Positions 1 to 8,190 of a DNA stretch of 64,000 bases are shown piece after piece (positions within the stretch are counted from its first letter, which is position 1; every line of letters starts with the position of its first letter). The position numbers and the translations under genes are program-made. The stretch comes from Sphingomonas endophytica (lineage in GTDB: Bacteria; Pseudomonadota; Alphaproteobacteria; Sphingomonadales; Sphingomonadaceae), in contig NZ_LDTB01000010.1 of the NCBI RefSeq assembly GCF_001476895.1, forward strand, positions 62,001-126,000. The letters run 5' to 3'. The notes under the pieces were generated by a model, which did not search any database, was not told the origin of the DNA, and saw only the letters and a program-made list of their open reading frames with translations.

Positions 1-223
1 TATCGTCGGTCAGCGCCATGTTCTTTTCCTGGCGCAGCGCGAAGCTGATGCGCTCGCTCAGGGTTTCGGCGCGGTCGAGCCGCGCCGCCGGACCGGTGAT
101 GACATCGCTGATCGCGGTGTTCAGCGTGCTCATCTTGGTAATACCGACGCCGGCGACGGCGATCAGCAGGATGATTACGGCGGCGAAGGTCGCACCTAGC
201 TTCAGTTTGATGGTTGCGCGCAT
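1..223 (-). CDS. Methyl-accepting chemotaxis protein, N-terminal part (cut by window edge)
   Basis: Only the first 74 codons are visible. They read as a short basic N-terminus (MRATIKLKLG), one hydrophobic segment of about 20 residues and then a helical stretch with TLSERISFALRQEKNMAL, the start of a periplasmic ligand domain (4HB-like) of a transmembrane chemoreceptor. It follows cheW by 30 bases on the same strand and ends a run of chemotaxis genes, which supports a receptor feeding the CheA-CheW complex. The signalling domain lies outside the window, so the class cannot be checked. An AGGA about ten bases upstream could serve as ribosome binding site. Confidence 0.8.
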   Translation of the reverse strand, partial: MRATIKLKLGATFAAVIILLIAVAGVGITKMSTLNTAISDVITGPAARLDRAETLSERISFALRQEKNMALTDD

Positions 224-253
224 TATGGGCATCCTATGGAGGAAGAGCCGCGG

Positions 254-787
254 TTACGACCGGGCGGCGGAGGAAGCGCCGGATAACGCGGGCGCGAAGA
301 TGGCATGGAGATCGGGCAGGACGACCAGGTCGTCGCGCCACCGGACCAGTCGGCGGACATGTTCGCGCTGCCAGCGGACGCCGACGATCGGCGCTTCCTC
401 GCTGCTGGCGGCGGAGAAGGTCGCGACCTCGTGGACGTGGTCGGTGCGCAGGCCCAGCAAGGTCGGCTCACCGTCCAGCGGCAGTTCGATGACGACGATC
501 CGACTGTTCGCGGTGACGTCGGTGGCTTCCATCCCGAACGCCAGCCGCAGGTCGGCGACGGGCACGATGCGGCCACGGAAGTTGACGACATGGCTGACCA
601 GCGGCGGCGCACCCGGCACATAGGTTTCGGGCAGCAGGTCCAGGATTTCGCGGACCAGCGTGGCTTCGAGCGCGAAGGTCTCGGTGCCGATGTCGAAGGT
701 CAGCACCTCCAGCTCGCCACGCTCATCCCACACGATCGTGTTCGGACCGCCGCTCTCGGCGGCGTTGACGGCGTTAGCTCGCGGCAC
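254..787 (-). CDS. cheW: Chemotaxis coupling protein CheW
   Basis: A 177-aa single CheW domain: EVLTFDIGTETFALEATLVREIL, then the VNFRGRIVPVADLRLAFG core that binds receptor and kinase. CheW bridges chemoreceptors to CheA at the inner membrane. I chose a GTG start because AGGAG stands seven bases before it; another in-frame GTG at 802 has no good ribosome binding site. The chosen start overlaps the end of cheA by 14 bases, so translation is probably coupled. The N-terminal 20 residues are an extra unstructured lead-in. The domain assignment is firm; whether it serves motility or another chemosensory output cannot be told here. Confidence 0.9.
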   Translation of the reverse strand: MPRANAVNAAESGGPNTIVWDERGELEVLTFDIGTETFALEATLVREILDLLPETYVPGAPPLVSHVVNFRGRIVPVADLRLAFGMEATDVTANSRIVVIELPLDGEPTLLGLRTDHVHEVATFSAASSEEAPIVGVRWQREHVRRLVRWRDDLVVLPDLHAIFAPALSGASSAARS

Positions 788-2783
788 GAAGCGTCTCCTC
801 ACGGGGTTGCGCCATCGCGACCAGTTGGCCGACGTCGAGGATCAGCGCGACGTTGCCGTCGCCCAGGATCGTCGCGCCGGAGAAGCTGTTGACGCCGCGA
901 TGGAAAGCGGACAGCGACTTGATGACCGTCTGATGGTTGCCGATGATCTGATCGACGACCAGCCCGACGCGCTCGCGCCCGGTGGCGACGACCACGATCT
1001 TCTGATGGGCATCGGGACGGGTGCCGGTGGAAAACAATTCGCGCAGCCGCAGGAACGGCACCAGCCGGTCGCGCAGCGTGATGAGGCTGCGCCCGCGCGA
1101 GCGGAGATCGTCCTCCAGCGACAGTTCGAGGCATTCCTCGACCGCCGACAGCGGGATGACGTAGCGGCTTTCGCCGACCCGCACGAGCAGCCCGTCGATG
1201 ATCGCCAGCGTCAGCGGGATGCGCAGCGTGATCGTCGATCCCTGCCCGTCCGTGCTGGCGACGCTGATCGAGCCGCGCAGGCTTTCGATCGTGCGCTTCA
1301 CCACGTCCATGCCGACGCCGCGCCCGGACAGGTTCGTGACCTGCGCGGCGGTCGAGAAGCCGGGATGGAAGATCAGGCCGAGCAGATCCTCGTCCGAAAT
1401 CTGCGCGCCCGGCTCGATCAGGCCGTTGGCCTCGCCCTTGGCGCGGACGCGCTCGCGGTCGATCCCGCGCCCGTCGTCGGTAATGGTGATCAGCACCTCG
1501 CCACCCGCCTGATGCGCGCTGAGGCGCACCAGCCCGGAGGCGGGCTTGCCCGCCGCCAGCCGGTCCTCGGGCTTCTCCAGCCCGTGATCGCACGAGTTGC
1601 GGATGATATGGACCAGCGGATCGAACAGCCGCTCGATGACGGTCTTGTCGACCTCGGTCGTCTCGCCTTCGGTGCGCAGCTCAATCGCCTTGCCGGTGTC
1701 GCGCGCCAGATCGTGGATCAGGCGACGGAAGCGGCCGAACAGCGTCGAGACCGGCACCATGCGCAACACCATCATCGTGTCGCGCAATTCGCCGGCCAGC
1801 CGCTCGATATCCTCGGATACCGAACGCAGCACCAGGTCGTGACGGTTGCCCGCCAGCTGCGACAGGCGGCTCTGCGCGATCACCAGTTCGCCGACGCGGT
1901 CCATCAATTCGTCGAGTCGCTCGGCGGGAACGCGGACGTTCTCGCCCGCCGGCTGGTTGGCCGCTGCGGTCGCGGCCGGGCGATCGGCGGCCGGCGTCGG
2001 TGCCGCCGCGGGTGCCGGCGACGCCGCCTGCGTGTCGGCGGCGGGGGCCGGCGCGCTCGTCGCGGTGGCCGCCTCCGCTGCCGTCTCGGCCGGCGCGGCG
2101 TCCAGCGGGCTCATCTCCAGCGTCATGTCGTCCATGACGAAGATGAAGACGTCCTCGATCGCCTCGCGGCCGATGTCGCCGCGCAGCGTCACGTCCCAGC
2201 CCAGGTGGCATTCGTTGGGGATCAATTGCCCGAGCGGCGGCAGCACGTCGGTGCGCACCGCGACCTCGCACTCGCCCAGATCGCGCAACTCATCGAGCAG
2301 CATCAGCGGGTTGGTGCCATTGGCCATCGCGTCGACGGGCAGGCGGAAGAACAGCTTCCAGCCCGGCGTCCCGGCCTTCGCCGCCGGTACGGGCGCATCG
2401 GCGGCACCGCCGCCCCGCGCCTTCTCCACCGCGTCGGCGAGCCGCGCCAGGATCGCGTCGCCATCGGCGGGCGAGGGGTTGCCGTCGACCAGCGCGCGCA
2501 TATGGTCGCCCGCCGACAGGATCACCGACACCAGCTCCGGCGTGGCGGGCACCTCCCCCTTGCGGACGCGGTCGAAGGCGCTTTCGCAATGATGGGTAAA
2601 GCCCGCCAGCGCGTCGAACCCGAACATCGCGCCCGAGCCCTTCAGCGTGTGCAGGCCGCGGAAGACCGCATTGACCAGACCCATGTCGTCGAGCCGGTGC
2701 CCCAGGTCGAGCAATCCCTGCTCCACCTGGTCGAGCAGTTCGCCCGCCTCGACCCGGAATGTGGCTGTGGGATCCTCGCTCAT
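774..2783 (-). CDS. cheA: Chemotaxis sensor histidine kinase CheA
   Basis: A 669-aa kinase with the full CheA order. An Hpt domain carries the phosphorylated His45 in GLHTLKGSG. A P2-like domain follows (about 145-235), then a long Ala/Pro/Thr linker, a dimerisation helix pair (ERLDELMDRVGELVIAQSRL), an HATPase domain with HIIRNSCDHGLE (N box), DDGRGID and GRGVGMDVV (G boxes), and a C-terminal CheW-like regulatory domain. It autophosphorylates under receptor control and passes phosphate to CheY. It overlaps cheY by four bases (ATGA) and cheW by 14, so it sits in one translationally coupled operon. Adaptation genes cheR and cheB are not in view. Confidence 0.96.
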   Translation of the reverse strand: MSEDPTATFRVEAGELLDQVEQGLLDLGHRLDDMGLVNAVFRGLHTLKGSGAMFGFDALAGFTHHCESAFDRVRKGEVPATPELVSVILSAGDHMRALVDGNPSPADGDAILARLADAVEKARGGGAADAPVPAAKAGTPGWKLFFRLPVDAMANGTNPLMLLDELRDLGECEVAVRTDVLPPLGQLIPNECHLGWDVTLRGDIGREAIEDVFIFVMDDMTLEMSPLDAAPAETAAEAATATSAPAPAADTQAASPAPAAAPTPAADRPAATAAANQPAGENVRVPAERLDELMDRVGELVIAQSRLSQLAGNRHDLVLRSVSEDIERLAGELRDTMMVLRMVPVSTLFGRFRRLIHDLARDTGKAIELRTEGETTEVDKTVIERLFDPLVHIIRNSCDHGLEKPEDRLAAGKPASGLVRLSAHQAGGEVLITITDDGRGIDRERVRAKGEANGLIEPGAQISDEDLLGLIFHPGFSTAAQVTNLSGRGVGMDVVKRTIESLRGSISVASTDGQGSTITLRIPLTLAIIDGLLVRVGESRYVIPLSAVEECLELSLEDDLRSRGRSLITLRDRLVPFLRLRELFSTGTRPDAHQKIVVVATGRERVGLVVDQIIGNHQTVIKSLSAFHRGVNSFSGATILGDGNVALILDVGQLVAMAQPREETLRAAS

Positions 2784-3148
2784 TTGCCCAGTACCTTCTG
2801 CGCGACGCGGATGAGCTGGTCGGGCTGGAACGGCTTCACCAGCCAGCCGGTCGCGCCCGCCGCCTTGGCCTGCGCCTTCATGTCCGCGTCCGATTCGGTG
2901 CTGAGGAAGATGATCGGGATGCCGGCCTGCGACGGCTGCTCACGCAGCGCGCGGATCATCGACAGCCCGTCCATGTTGGGCATGTTCAGATCGGTGACGA
3001 TCATGTCGAAGCGCGTCGAGGTTGCCTTGGCCAGTCCGTCCGTCCCGTCGACCGCCTCGGTCACGGTATAGCCGGCGCCGGTCAGGGCGATGCGGATGGC
3101 CATCCGCAGGCTCGCACTGTCGTCAACGGTGAGGATCGATGCGGTCAT
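2780..3148 (-). CDS. cheY: Chemotaxis response regulator, CheY type
   Basis: A 122-aa stand-alone receiver domain with no output domain. The acidic pocket Asp9-Asp10, phospho-acceptor Asp53 (IVTDLNMP), the switch residue in FLSTES (83-84) and Lys105 in LVKPF are all present, so it should accept phosphate from CheA. It lies between a STAS protein and cheA with ATGA overlaps on both sides. By family it would act on the flagellar switch or on another chemosensory output. The LNMPNMDG signature and the operon position favour the CheY of this array. Confidence 0.92.
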   Translation of the reverse strand: MTASILTVDDSASLRMAIRIALTGAGYTVTEAVDGTDGLAKATSTRFDMIVTDLNMPNMDGLSMIRALREQPSQAGIPIIFLSTESDADMKAQAKAAGATGWLVKPFQPDQLIRVAQKVLGK

Positions 3149-3456
3149 TGGGCGGCGTCTCCATGGAACCAGAATTGTGCGTCGTCGGCGGACGCGGTGT
3201 TGAAGCCCGCGCGCACCAGCAGCGCGCCGAAGCGCGCATCGACCGGCGCGGCGAGCGCGAAGTCATGACCACCGTCGCGCGCGGCGATCCGCGCCGCCGC
3301 CACCAGCTGCACCAGGCTCAGGTCCGGCGCGGTCACGTCGGACAGGTCGAGGCGGATCGCCTCGCTGCTGGCGAAGGCGTGCGACAGTTCGTCGGCAAGA
3401 ACCCCGATCGTCGGCAGGCATGTCTCACCTGCCGCGACCACCGTGGTGATCGACAT
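3145..3456 (-). CDS. STAS-domain protein heading the chemotaxis operon
   Basis: 103 aa, with the beta-alpha pattern of a STAS (anti-sigma-factor-antagonist-like) domain: SHAFASSEAIRLDLSDVTAPDLSLVQLVAAA. The canonical phosphorylatable Ser seems replaced by the acidic/proline segment DVTAPDLS, with a Ser three residues after the Pro-Asp. STAS proteins often head chemosensory operons in Alphaproteobacteria, where they may tune the output; that role is an inference. It is the first gene of the operon and overlaps cheY by four bases. The start ATG has no strong ribosome binding site; a GGGG lies 12 bases upstream. Confidence 0.7.
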   Translation of the reverse strand: MSITTVVAAGETCLPTIGVLADELSHAFASSEAIRLDLSDVTAPDLSLVQLVAAARIAARDGGHDFALAAPVDARFGALLVRAGFNTASADDAQFWFHGDAAQ

Positions 3457-3686
3457 CTCTTTGACTACCCCAATCAGAGGATGCCCTTCGACGCGGTCGC
3501 GCCCAAGGTCGCATCACGAAGCGTTTGAACGCGCCACTCACAACCCATCTTGCGGGGACGGGCTACAGATTCCCTTGCTAAACATCCTAATCGGAAGGGA
3601 AATTTATTGCCCGGCCTGCATCCTTCCCCGTACAATGCACGTTGTATTGTGTAAGTGTGAAATGAACATTAACTGGGAACCGTATC
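3457..3686. other. Divergent intergenic region between chemotaxis operon and Rrf2 gene
   Basis: About 230 bases without a supportable gene. The right half is markedly AT-richer than its surroundings (around 3575-3680), as expected for promoters. It must hold the promoter of the minus-strand chemotaxis operon and that of the plus-strand Rrf2-type regulator. No clear -35/-10 pair could be assigned. A palindrome at 3631-3646 is listed separately. Confidence 0.5.
3631..3646. promoter_or_regulatory. Candidate operator: TACAA-N6-TTGTA inverted repeat
   Basis: The sequence TACAATGCACGTTGTA has perfect five-base arms about 40 bases before the GTG start of the Rrf2-type regulator and within its AT-rich leader. 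Rrf2 proteins are dimeric winged-helix regulators that usually bind short inverted repeats in their own promoters, so autoregulation is plausible. The site was found by eye; binding is inferred. Confidence 0.4.
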
Positions 3687-4139
3687 GTGCCGACCAGTAC
3701 CCGCTTCGTCCTGTCGCTGCACATGCTGGCGCTGGTCGCGAACAAGGGCGGCGCACCATTGCGATCGGACGATATCGCCAGCAGCGTGAACACCAACCCC
3801 GCGTTTGTACGCGCTATTTTCTCTCGGCTCGCGGCGGCGGGGCTGACGACGTCGCAACTGGGTCATCGCGGCGGCGCATTGCTGGCGCGCGAACCTCGGG
3901 CGATTACCTTGCTCGACGTTTTTCGCGCGGTGGAGGATCGCGACCTGTTTCCCTTCCCCCGCGCCCGGGCCGGCGCGGCGGCGAATCGCATCGATCGTCA
4001 CATGACGACAACGCTCGAACGGGTGCTCGCGCCGGTCGGTAACGCGCTGGAGCAGGCGCTGCAGCAGGTCAGCCTGGATGACGTGCTGGACGACATTGTC
4101 ACCCGCGAGCAGGTCGGCGCGCTGGTTTCGGATCACTAA
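3687..4139 (+). CDS. Rrf2-family transcriptional regulator
   Basis: 150 aa, starting at GTG with GGGAACC upstream. The N-terminal winged helix (TRFVLSLHMLALVANKGG, then DDIASSVNTNPAFVRAIFSRLAAAGL and a GHRGGALLAREPRAITLLDV wing) is typical of Rrf2 proteins. The protein contains no cysteine, so it cannot hold the iron-sulfur cluster of IscR or NsrR and belongs with cluster-free members such as the YwnA group. The metallo-hydrolase gene downstream begins 56 bases later on the same strand with a strong ribosome binding site, so the regulator probably controls itself and that gene. The signal is unknown. Confidence 0.85.
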   Translation: MPTSTRFVLSLHMLALVANKGGAPLRSDDIASSVNTNPAFVRAIFSRLAAAGLTTSQLGHRGGALLAREPRAITLLDVFRAVEDRDLFPFPRARAGAAANRIDRHMTTTLERVLAPVGNALEQALQQVSLDDVLDDIVTREQVGALVSDH

Positions 4140-4195
4140 TCAACGTAGTTACAGAAACTTAGATCGATGGCTACACCGGAGAACGGAGGTAGGCC

Positions 4196-5050
4196 ATGCG
4201 TATCCATCACCTGAACTGCGGAACCGACTGTCCCCTTGGCGGCGCCTTTTTCGACGGGCGAAGCGTGGGACCGCTGGGCCGGATCGTCTGCCACTGCCTG
4301 CTGATCGAAACCGATGCGCACGGGCTGGTGCTGGTCGACACCGGCTATGGTCTGCGCGACGTGGCGCATCCGCACGCGCGCCCCGATCCGCGCATCAGTG
4401 TGCCATGGCGAATGATGCTCAACATCCGCCTGCACGAGCGCGATACCGCGATCCGGCAGGTCGAGGCGCTGGGCTACCGGGCCCGCGACGTGCGGCACAT
4501 CATCGCGACCCACCTCGATTTCGACCATGCCGGCGGGCTGGAGGATTTTCCCGATGCCGCGGTGCACGTGATGCAGCGCGAATATGACGATGCGACCGGA
4601 CCGCGCGCCGGCGTGGTCGCGCGCAACCGCTGGCGGCCCGCGCAGCTAGACGGGGTCCGGCGCTGGCAGGGTTATGGCGCGCAGGGGGAACGCTGGTTCG
4701 GTTTCGACGCGGTGCGCGATCTGGTCGGACTGCCGCCCGAAATCCTGATGGTACCGCTGCCCGGCCATACCTGGGGCCATGCCGGGGTGGCGATCCGCAA
4801 GGGGGACGGCCGCTGGCTGCTCCATGCCGGCGATGCCTATTTCTACCGTGGCGAGATGCGCGGCGCGCGGCGACGCTGCACGCCGGGGCTGCGCGCCTAT
4901 CAGCGGCTGATGGAGGTCGATGCCACCGCGCGGATCGACAACCAGCAACGGCTGCGACGGCTGTCGGTCGACCGGCGCGACGCGGTGACGGTCACCTGCA
5001 CCCACGATCCGGTCGAGCTGGAGCGCCTTCAGGCCGGGCGCGCGCTCTGA
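4196..5050 (+). CDS. Metallo-beta-lactamase-fold hydrolase
   Basis: 284 aa with an MBL-fold zinc site: THLDFDHAGG near residues 105-114, GHTWGH and LHAGDAYFY. The usual HxHxDH reads HLDFDH, with Asp for the second His, a variant found in many lactonase-like MBL proteins, so one metal site is altered. No signal peptide is seen, so it is probably cytoplasmic. GGAGGT lies seven bases before the ATG. The gene follows the Rrf2-type regulator closely. Substrate is unknown; a lactone or thioester hydrolase is possible. Its end overlaps the convergent flavoprotein gene by 22 bases. Confidence 0.82.
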   Translation: MRIHHLNCGTDCPLGGAFFDGRSVGPLGRIVCHCLLIETDAHGLVLVDTGYGLRDVAHPHARPDPRISVPWRMMLNIRLHERDTAIRQVEALGYRARDVRHIIATHLDFDHAGGLEDFPDAAVHVMQREYDDATGPRAGVVARNRWRPAQLDGVRRWQGYGAQGERWFGFDAVRDLVGLPPEILMVPLPGHTWGHAGVAIRKGDGRWLLHAGDAYFYRGEMRGARRRCTPGLRAYQRLMEVDATARIDNQQRLRRLSVDRRDAVTVTCTHDPVELERLQAGRAL

Positions 5051-6525
5051 GCCGCCAGTACCTCGCGTTGCGCAGGATAATTGAGCGCGCAGCCGGCCAG
5101 GAACGCAGCGACGTCCCGTTGCGCATGGAAATCCACGTCGTCGCGCGGCGCCTCGCTGACCGGCGGGAAAGCGCCATAGCCGGCGAGCAGGCAGTGCCAT
5201 GACAGCTCGCCGAAGTGCGACGCATTCCCCTGCCGCCGCAACGCCTCCGCCAGATCGCCACGCCGGAACCAGGTGTCGAGGATGTCGAGCAACGGGTCGG
5301 GCAGCGCGACGTTAGCGGCATTGGCACGCCAGTAATCGCTGTCGGTGCGCGTGGTCAGCTTGTAGTGCGCGACGATATAGTCGCGGACCCCCTCGATCCG
5401 GGCATTGATCGTCTCGTTGAAGGCGCCCCTGTCTTTCGCGGTGCCCTTGCCCCGCGCGTAATGGCCGATGAACTGCTCGACCGTGTTCAGCACCAGATGC
5501 AGCGCGGTCGCCTCCAGCGGCTCGATGAATCCCTGCGACAGCCCGACCGCGACGACATTGCGCTCCCAATGCCGCGCCCGCCGCCCGACGCGGAAGCGCA
5601 GGTGGCGCACCTCATCCGCATCGACCAGGCCCAGCCGCGCGCGCAGCTCGGTTTCGGCGGCCTCGGCCGACTGGAAGGCGCTGGCATAGACATAGCCGTT
5701 GCCGACCCGGTGCTGGAGCGGGATCGACCAGCACCAGCCGTTCGACAGCGCGGTCGCCACCGTCTCGGTCGCGGGCGCCGCGACCGGCGGCGTCGGCGCG
5801 ACCACCGCGGCGTCGTTGAACAGATGGTCGCCGAAACCGTGGAACGGCACGTCCAGCACCTGTTCGATCAGCCGCCCGGCAAAGCCGCTGCAATCGACGA
5901 ACAGCTCGGCCGCGATCGCCTCGCCCGCGTCGGTGACGAGGGCGGCGACATCGCCATTCGCGTGCCGCGTGACCTGCTCGACGCGTGCCGCACGGTGCAC
6001 GACGCCGCGCGCCACCGCGACGTCGCGCAGGAACGCGCCCAGTAGCGCGGCATCGAAGTGATAGCCATATTCCATACGGAACGGGAAATGCGGCGGGGCG
6101 ATCGGCGCCTTGCCCTCCGCCGACAGCCTCGCGCCCAGCAGGAAGGCGTCGGGGTGGACCGGCACGTCATGCCCCAACCGCCGGTTCCGGCAGTTGAGGA
6201 CGAACGCCTCGCGCGTGTGCACGTCGACCTGCGTGATGAACGGATGGCGGTACGACGGCCATGGCGCGGCCGGACTCCACCCGTCGAAACGGATCCCCGC
6301 CTTGTAGGTCGCGTGGCAGCGCGGCATCCACTCCGCCTCGGCGATGCCGATCACCTCGAAGAAGCGCTTGAGCGTCGGGGTGGAGCCCTCTCCGACGCCG
6401 ATCGTCGCGATGTCGGGCGCCTCGACCAGCGTGATCGCCGCATCGGGCCACGCGTGGCGCATCAGATGCGCGGTGATCCACCCCGCGCTGCCGCCCCCCA
6501 GAATGACGACGCGCGGTGGCGTCAC
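5029..6525 (-). CDS. Tryptophan-halogenase-family flavoprotein (second of tandem pair)
   Basis: 498 aa from a GTG start that overlaps the stop of the upstream paralogue (GTGA). Family marks present: the FAD-binding GGGSAGW near the N-terminus, GVGEGSTP, the lysine in HATYKAGIRFDGW that aligns with the catalytic Lys of PrnA/RebH-type halogenases, WCWSIP matching WxWxIP, and EPLEAT around the catalytic Glu. A flavin reductase would be needed as partner; none is in the window. Genes of this family often sit beside TonB receptors for sugars in sphingomonads and Caulobacter, where their true substrate is unknown. Tryptophan halogenation here is therefore doubtful. Confidence 0.85.
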   Translation of the reverse strand: MTPPRVVILGGGSAGWITAHLMRHAWPDAAITLVEAPDIATIGVGEGSTPTLKRFFEVIGIAEAEWMPRCHATYKAGIRFDGWSPAAPWPSYRHPFITQVDVHTREAFVLNCRNRRLGHDVPVHPDAFLLGARLSAEGKAPIAPPHFPFRMEYGYHFDAALLGAFLRDVAVARGVVHRAARVEQVTRHANGDVAALVTDAGEAIAAELFVDCSGFAGRLIEQVLDVPFHGFGDHLFNDAAVVAPTPPVAAPATETVATALSNGWCWSIPLQHRVGNGYVYASAFQSAEAAETELRARLGLVDADEVRHLRFRVGRRARHWERNVVAVGLSQGFIEPLEATALHLVLNTVEQFIGHYARGKGTAKDRGAFNETINARIEGVRDYIVAHYKLTTRTDSDYWRANAANVALPDPLLDILDTWFRRGDLAEALRRQGNASHFGELSWHCLLAGYGAFPPVSEAPRDDVDFHAQRDVAAFLAGCALNYPAQREVLAAQSARPA

Positions 6526-8006
6526 GCCGCCATCCCGCCGCACGCGCGCAGGAAGTCGTCGTGGAGCGGCATCTGTTCGACCGGCGCACGCTTCGCCGCC
6601 GCCAGATCGCGCAGCTGCGCGGCCAGTTCGTCGGCGCCGACGCCATCGGCCAGCGGATGATGCGCGGCGGGCACCACCCCCTGCCCCAGCAGCACCTGCA
6701 CCCACGACGGCTCCATGAAGATGTCGAGCGGATCCTGGTTCAGCACCCCGCTCGCGCGGAACAGCTCCAGCTTGGCGGCCAGCCGGTCGGGCACCGGCAT
6801 CGCGCGCAGATCGCGCCAGAAGGCGGAATCGTCGCGACGCGTGGCGTGATAGTGCAGGATGATGAAGTCGCGGACCGTCTCATACTCCAGCTGCGACTGG
6901 CGATTGTACTCGCGCACCAGCGCCGGCGCGATACCGCCCTGCGGGAACAGGTGGAGCAGGCGGACGATCGCCGACTGGATCAGATAGATGCTGGTCGATT
7001 CCAGCGGCTCCAGAAACCCGCTCGACAGCCCGACCGCGACGACGTTGCGATCCCATTGCCGCCGCGCGCGCCCGGTACGGAACGGGATGATGCGCGGTTC
7101 ATCCAGCGCGCGCCCGTCGAGGTTGCCGAGCAGCAGCGTCGCCGCCGCCTCGTCGCTCAGATGGCGGCTGCTGTAGACCAGCCCGTTGCCGTTGCGATGC
7201 TGGAGCGGAATGCGCCATTGCCACCCCGCGCCGTGCGCGATCGAACGCGTGTAGGGTGCGGTCTGCGCGAAGCGTTCGGACGGCACCGCCATCGCGCGAT
7301 CGCAGGGCAGCCAGTGCCCCCAATCCTCGAAACCGACGTTCAGCTGCTGCTGGATCAGCAATCCGCGCGCGCCCGAGCAGTCAATGAACAGGTCGCCCGC
7401 GACCCGCCGTCCGTCGCGCAGGACCAGTGCCGTGATGTCGCCGCGCTCGCTGTGGCGCTCGACGGCACTGACCATCCCCTCGACGCGGGTGACGCCCCGC
7501 GCCTCGCTGTAGCGGCGCAGGAACCGGCCGTAGAGCGAGCTGTCGAAATGATACGCGTAGGGCAGCGCAAAGGTGGGATCGTCGCTGCGCAGCTTCGCGA
7601 ACTTGCCGTCGCGCGCGCACAGCGCGTTCAGGTCATAGTCCCAGTAATCGCGGTCCTGCGCACGATGCCAGAAGTGATGGAACGGGCAGAAGGCGATGTT
7701 GCGTCCCGCCGCGCCGAACGTGTGGTAATAGGAGTCGCCGATCGCGCCCCAGTTCTCGAAGCGGATCGCCAGCTTGATCGTCGCCCTGGTCTCGCGCAGG
7801 AACTCCGCCTCGTCGATGCCCAATGTCGCGTTGACGTGCTGGATCGGCGGGATCGTCGCCTCGCCGACGCCGATGATCCCGATCTCCTCGGATTCGACCA
7901 GCGTCGTGCGGACCTGATCGCCCAGCACCCGCGCGATCAGCGCCGCCGCCATCCATCCCGCGGTCCCGCCGCCGACGATGACGACGCGTTCGATCGCTGC
8001 TGGCAT
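6522..8006 (-). CDS. Tryptophan-halogenase-family flavoprotein (first of tandem pair)
   Basis: 494 aa. I chose the ATG preceded by CGGGGAG over a longer reading from 8051. GGGTAGW (FAD), GVGEATIP, ATIKLAIRFENW with the catalytic-type Lys, WQWRIP (WxWxIP) and EPLESTSIY with the catalytic-type Glu are all intact, so the fold and the channel for a hypohalous-type intermediate appear conserved. It is a clear but diverged paralogue of the next gene, with which it overlaps by four bases. It lies 184 bases downstream of a TonB receptor on the same strand and is probably co-transcribed. Real substrate unknown. Confidence 0.86.
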   Translation of the reverse strand: MPAAIERVVIVGGGTAGWMAAALIARVLGDQVRTTLVESEEIGIIGVGEATIPPIQHVNATLGIDEAEFLRETRATIKLAIRFENWGAIGDSYYHTFGAAGRNIAFCPFHHFWHRAQDRDYWDYDLNALCARDGKFAKLRSDDPTFALPYAYHFDSSLYGRFLRRYSEARGVTRVEGMVSAVERHSERGDITALVLRDGRRVAGDLFIDCSGARGLLIQQQLNVGFEDWGHWLPCDRAMAVPSERFAQTAPYTRSIAHGAGWQWRIPLQHRNGNGLVYSSRHLSDEAAATLLLGNLDGRALDEPRIIPFRTGRARRQWDRNVVAVGLSSGFLEPLESTSIYLIQSAIVRLLHLFPQGGIAPALVREYNRQSQLEYETVRDFIILHYHATRRDDSAFWRDLRAMPVPDRLAAKLELFRASGVLNQDPLDIFMEPSWVQVLLGQGVVPAAHHPLADGVGADELAAQLRDLAAAKRAPVEQMPLHDDFLRACGGMAA

Positions 8007-8057
8007 GTGGTGGCTCCCCGGTTCGTTCGTCATCTTAGTCACCAACCCCAAACACGA

Positions 8058-8161
8058 CCACCCCGGCGGACGCCGGGGTCCAGTTGGGAGACTGATGTGG
8101 CGAAGCGCGACGCGTCACAACGACAGCTTTCCCAGCTGGACCCCGGCGTCCGCCGGGGTGG
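8058..8161. repeat. Large inverted repeat, 32-base arms, between receptor and halogenase-like genes
   Basis: Arms at 8058-8089 and 8130-8161 are reverse complements with one mismatch (T/C at the eighth base from the inner end), separated by 40 bases. Each arm also contains its own small palindrome, CCCCGGCG..CGCCGGGG. In RNA it would form a long hairpin between the receptor and the first halogenase-like gene, and could lower or uncouple downstream expression. Similar GC-rich short palindromes occur in other gaps of this window, so it looks like a paired copy of a dispersed intergenic repeat. Confidence 0.85.
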
Positions 8162-8190
8162 CAGCGTCGGGGATTGTCCGACCGACGCGA

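Noticed and set aside
660..3071. Long plus-strand reading frame of about 800 codons
   Set aside because: It is the antisense of cheA and cheY. GC-rich DNA leaves the opposite frames open, and the translation is Arg/Gln/Asp-rich with no domain.
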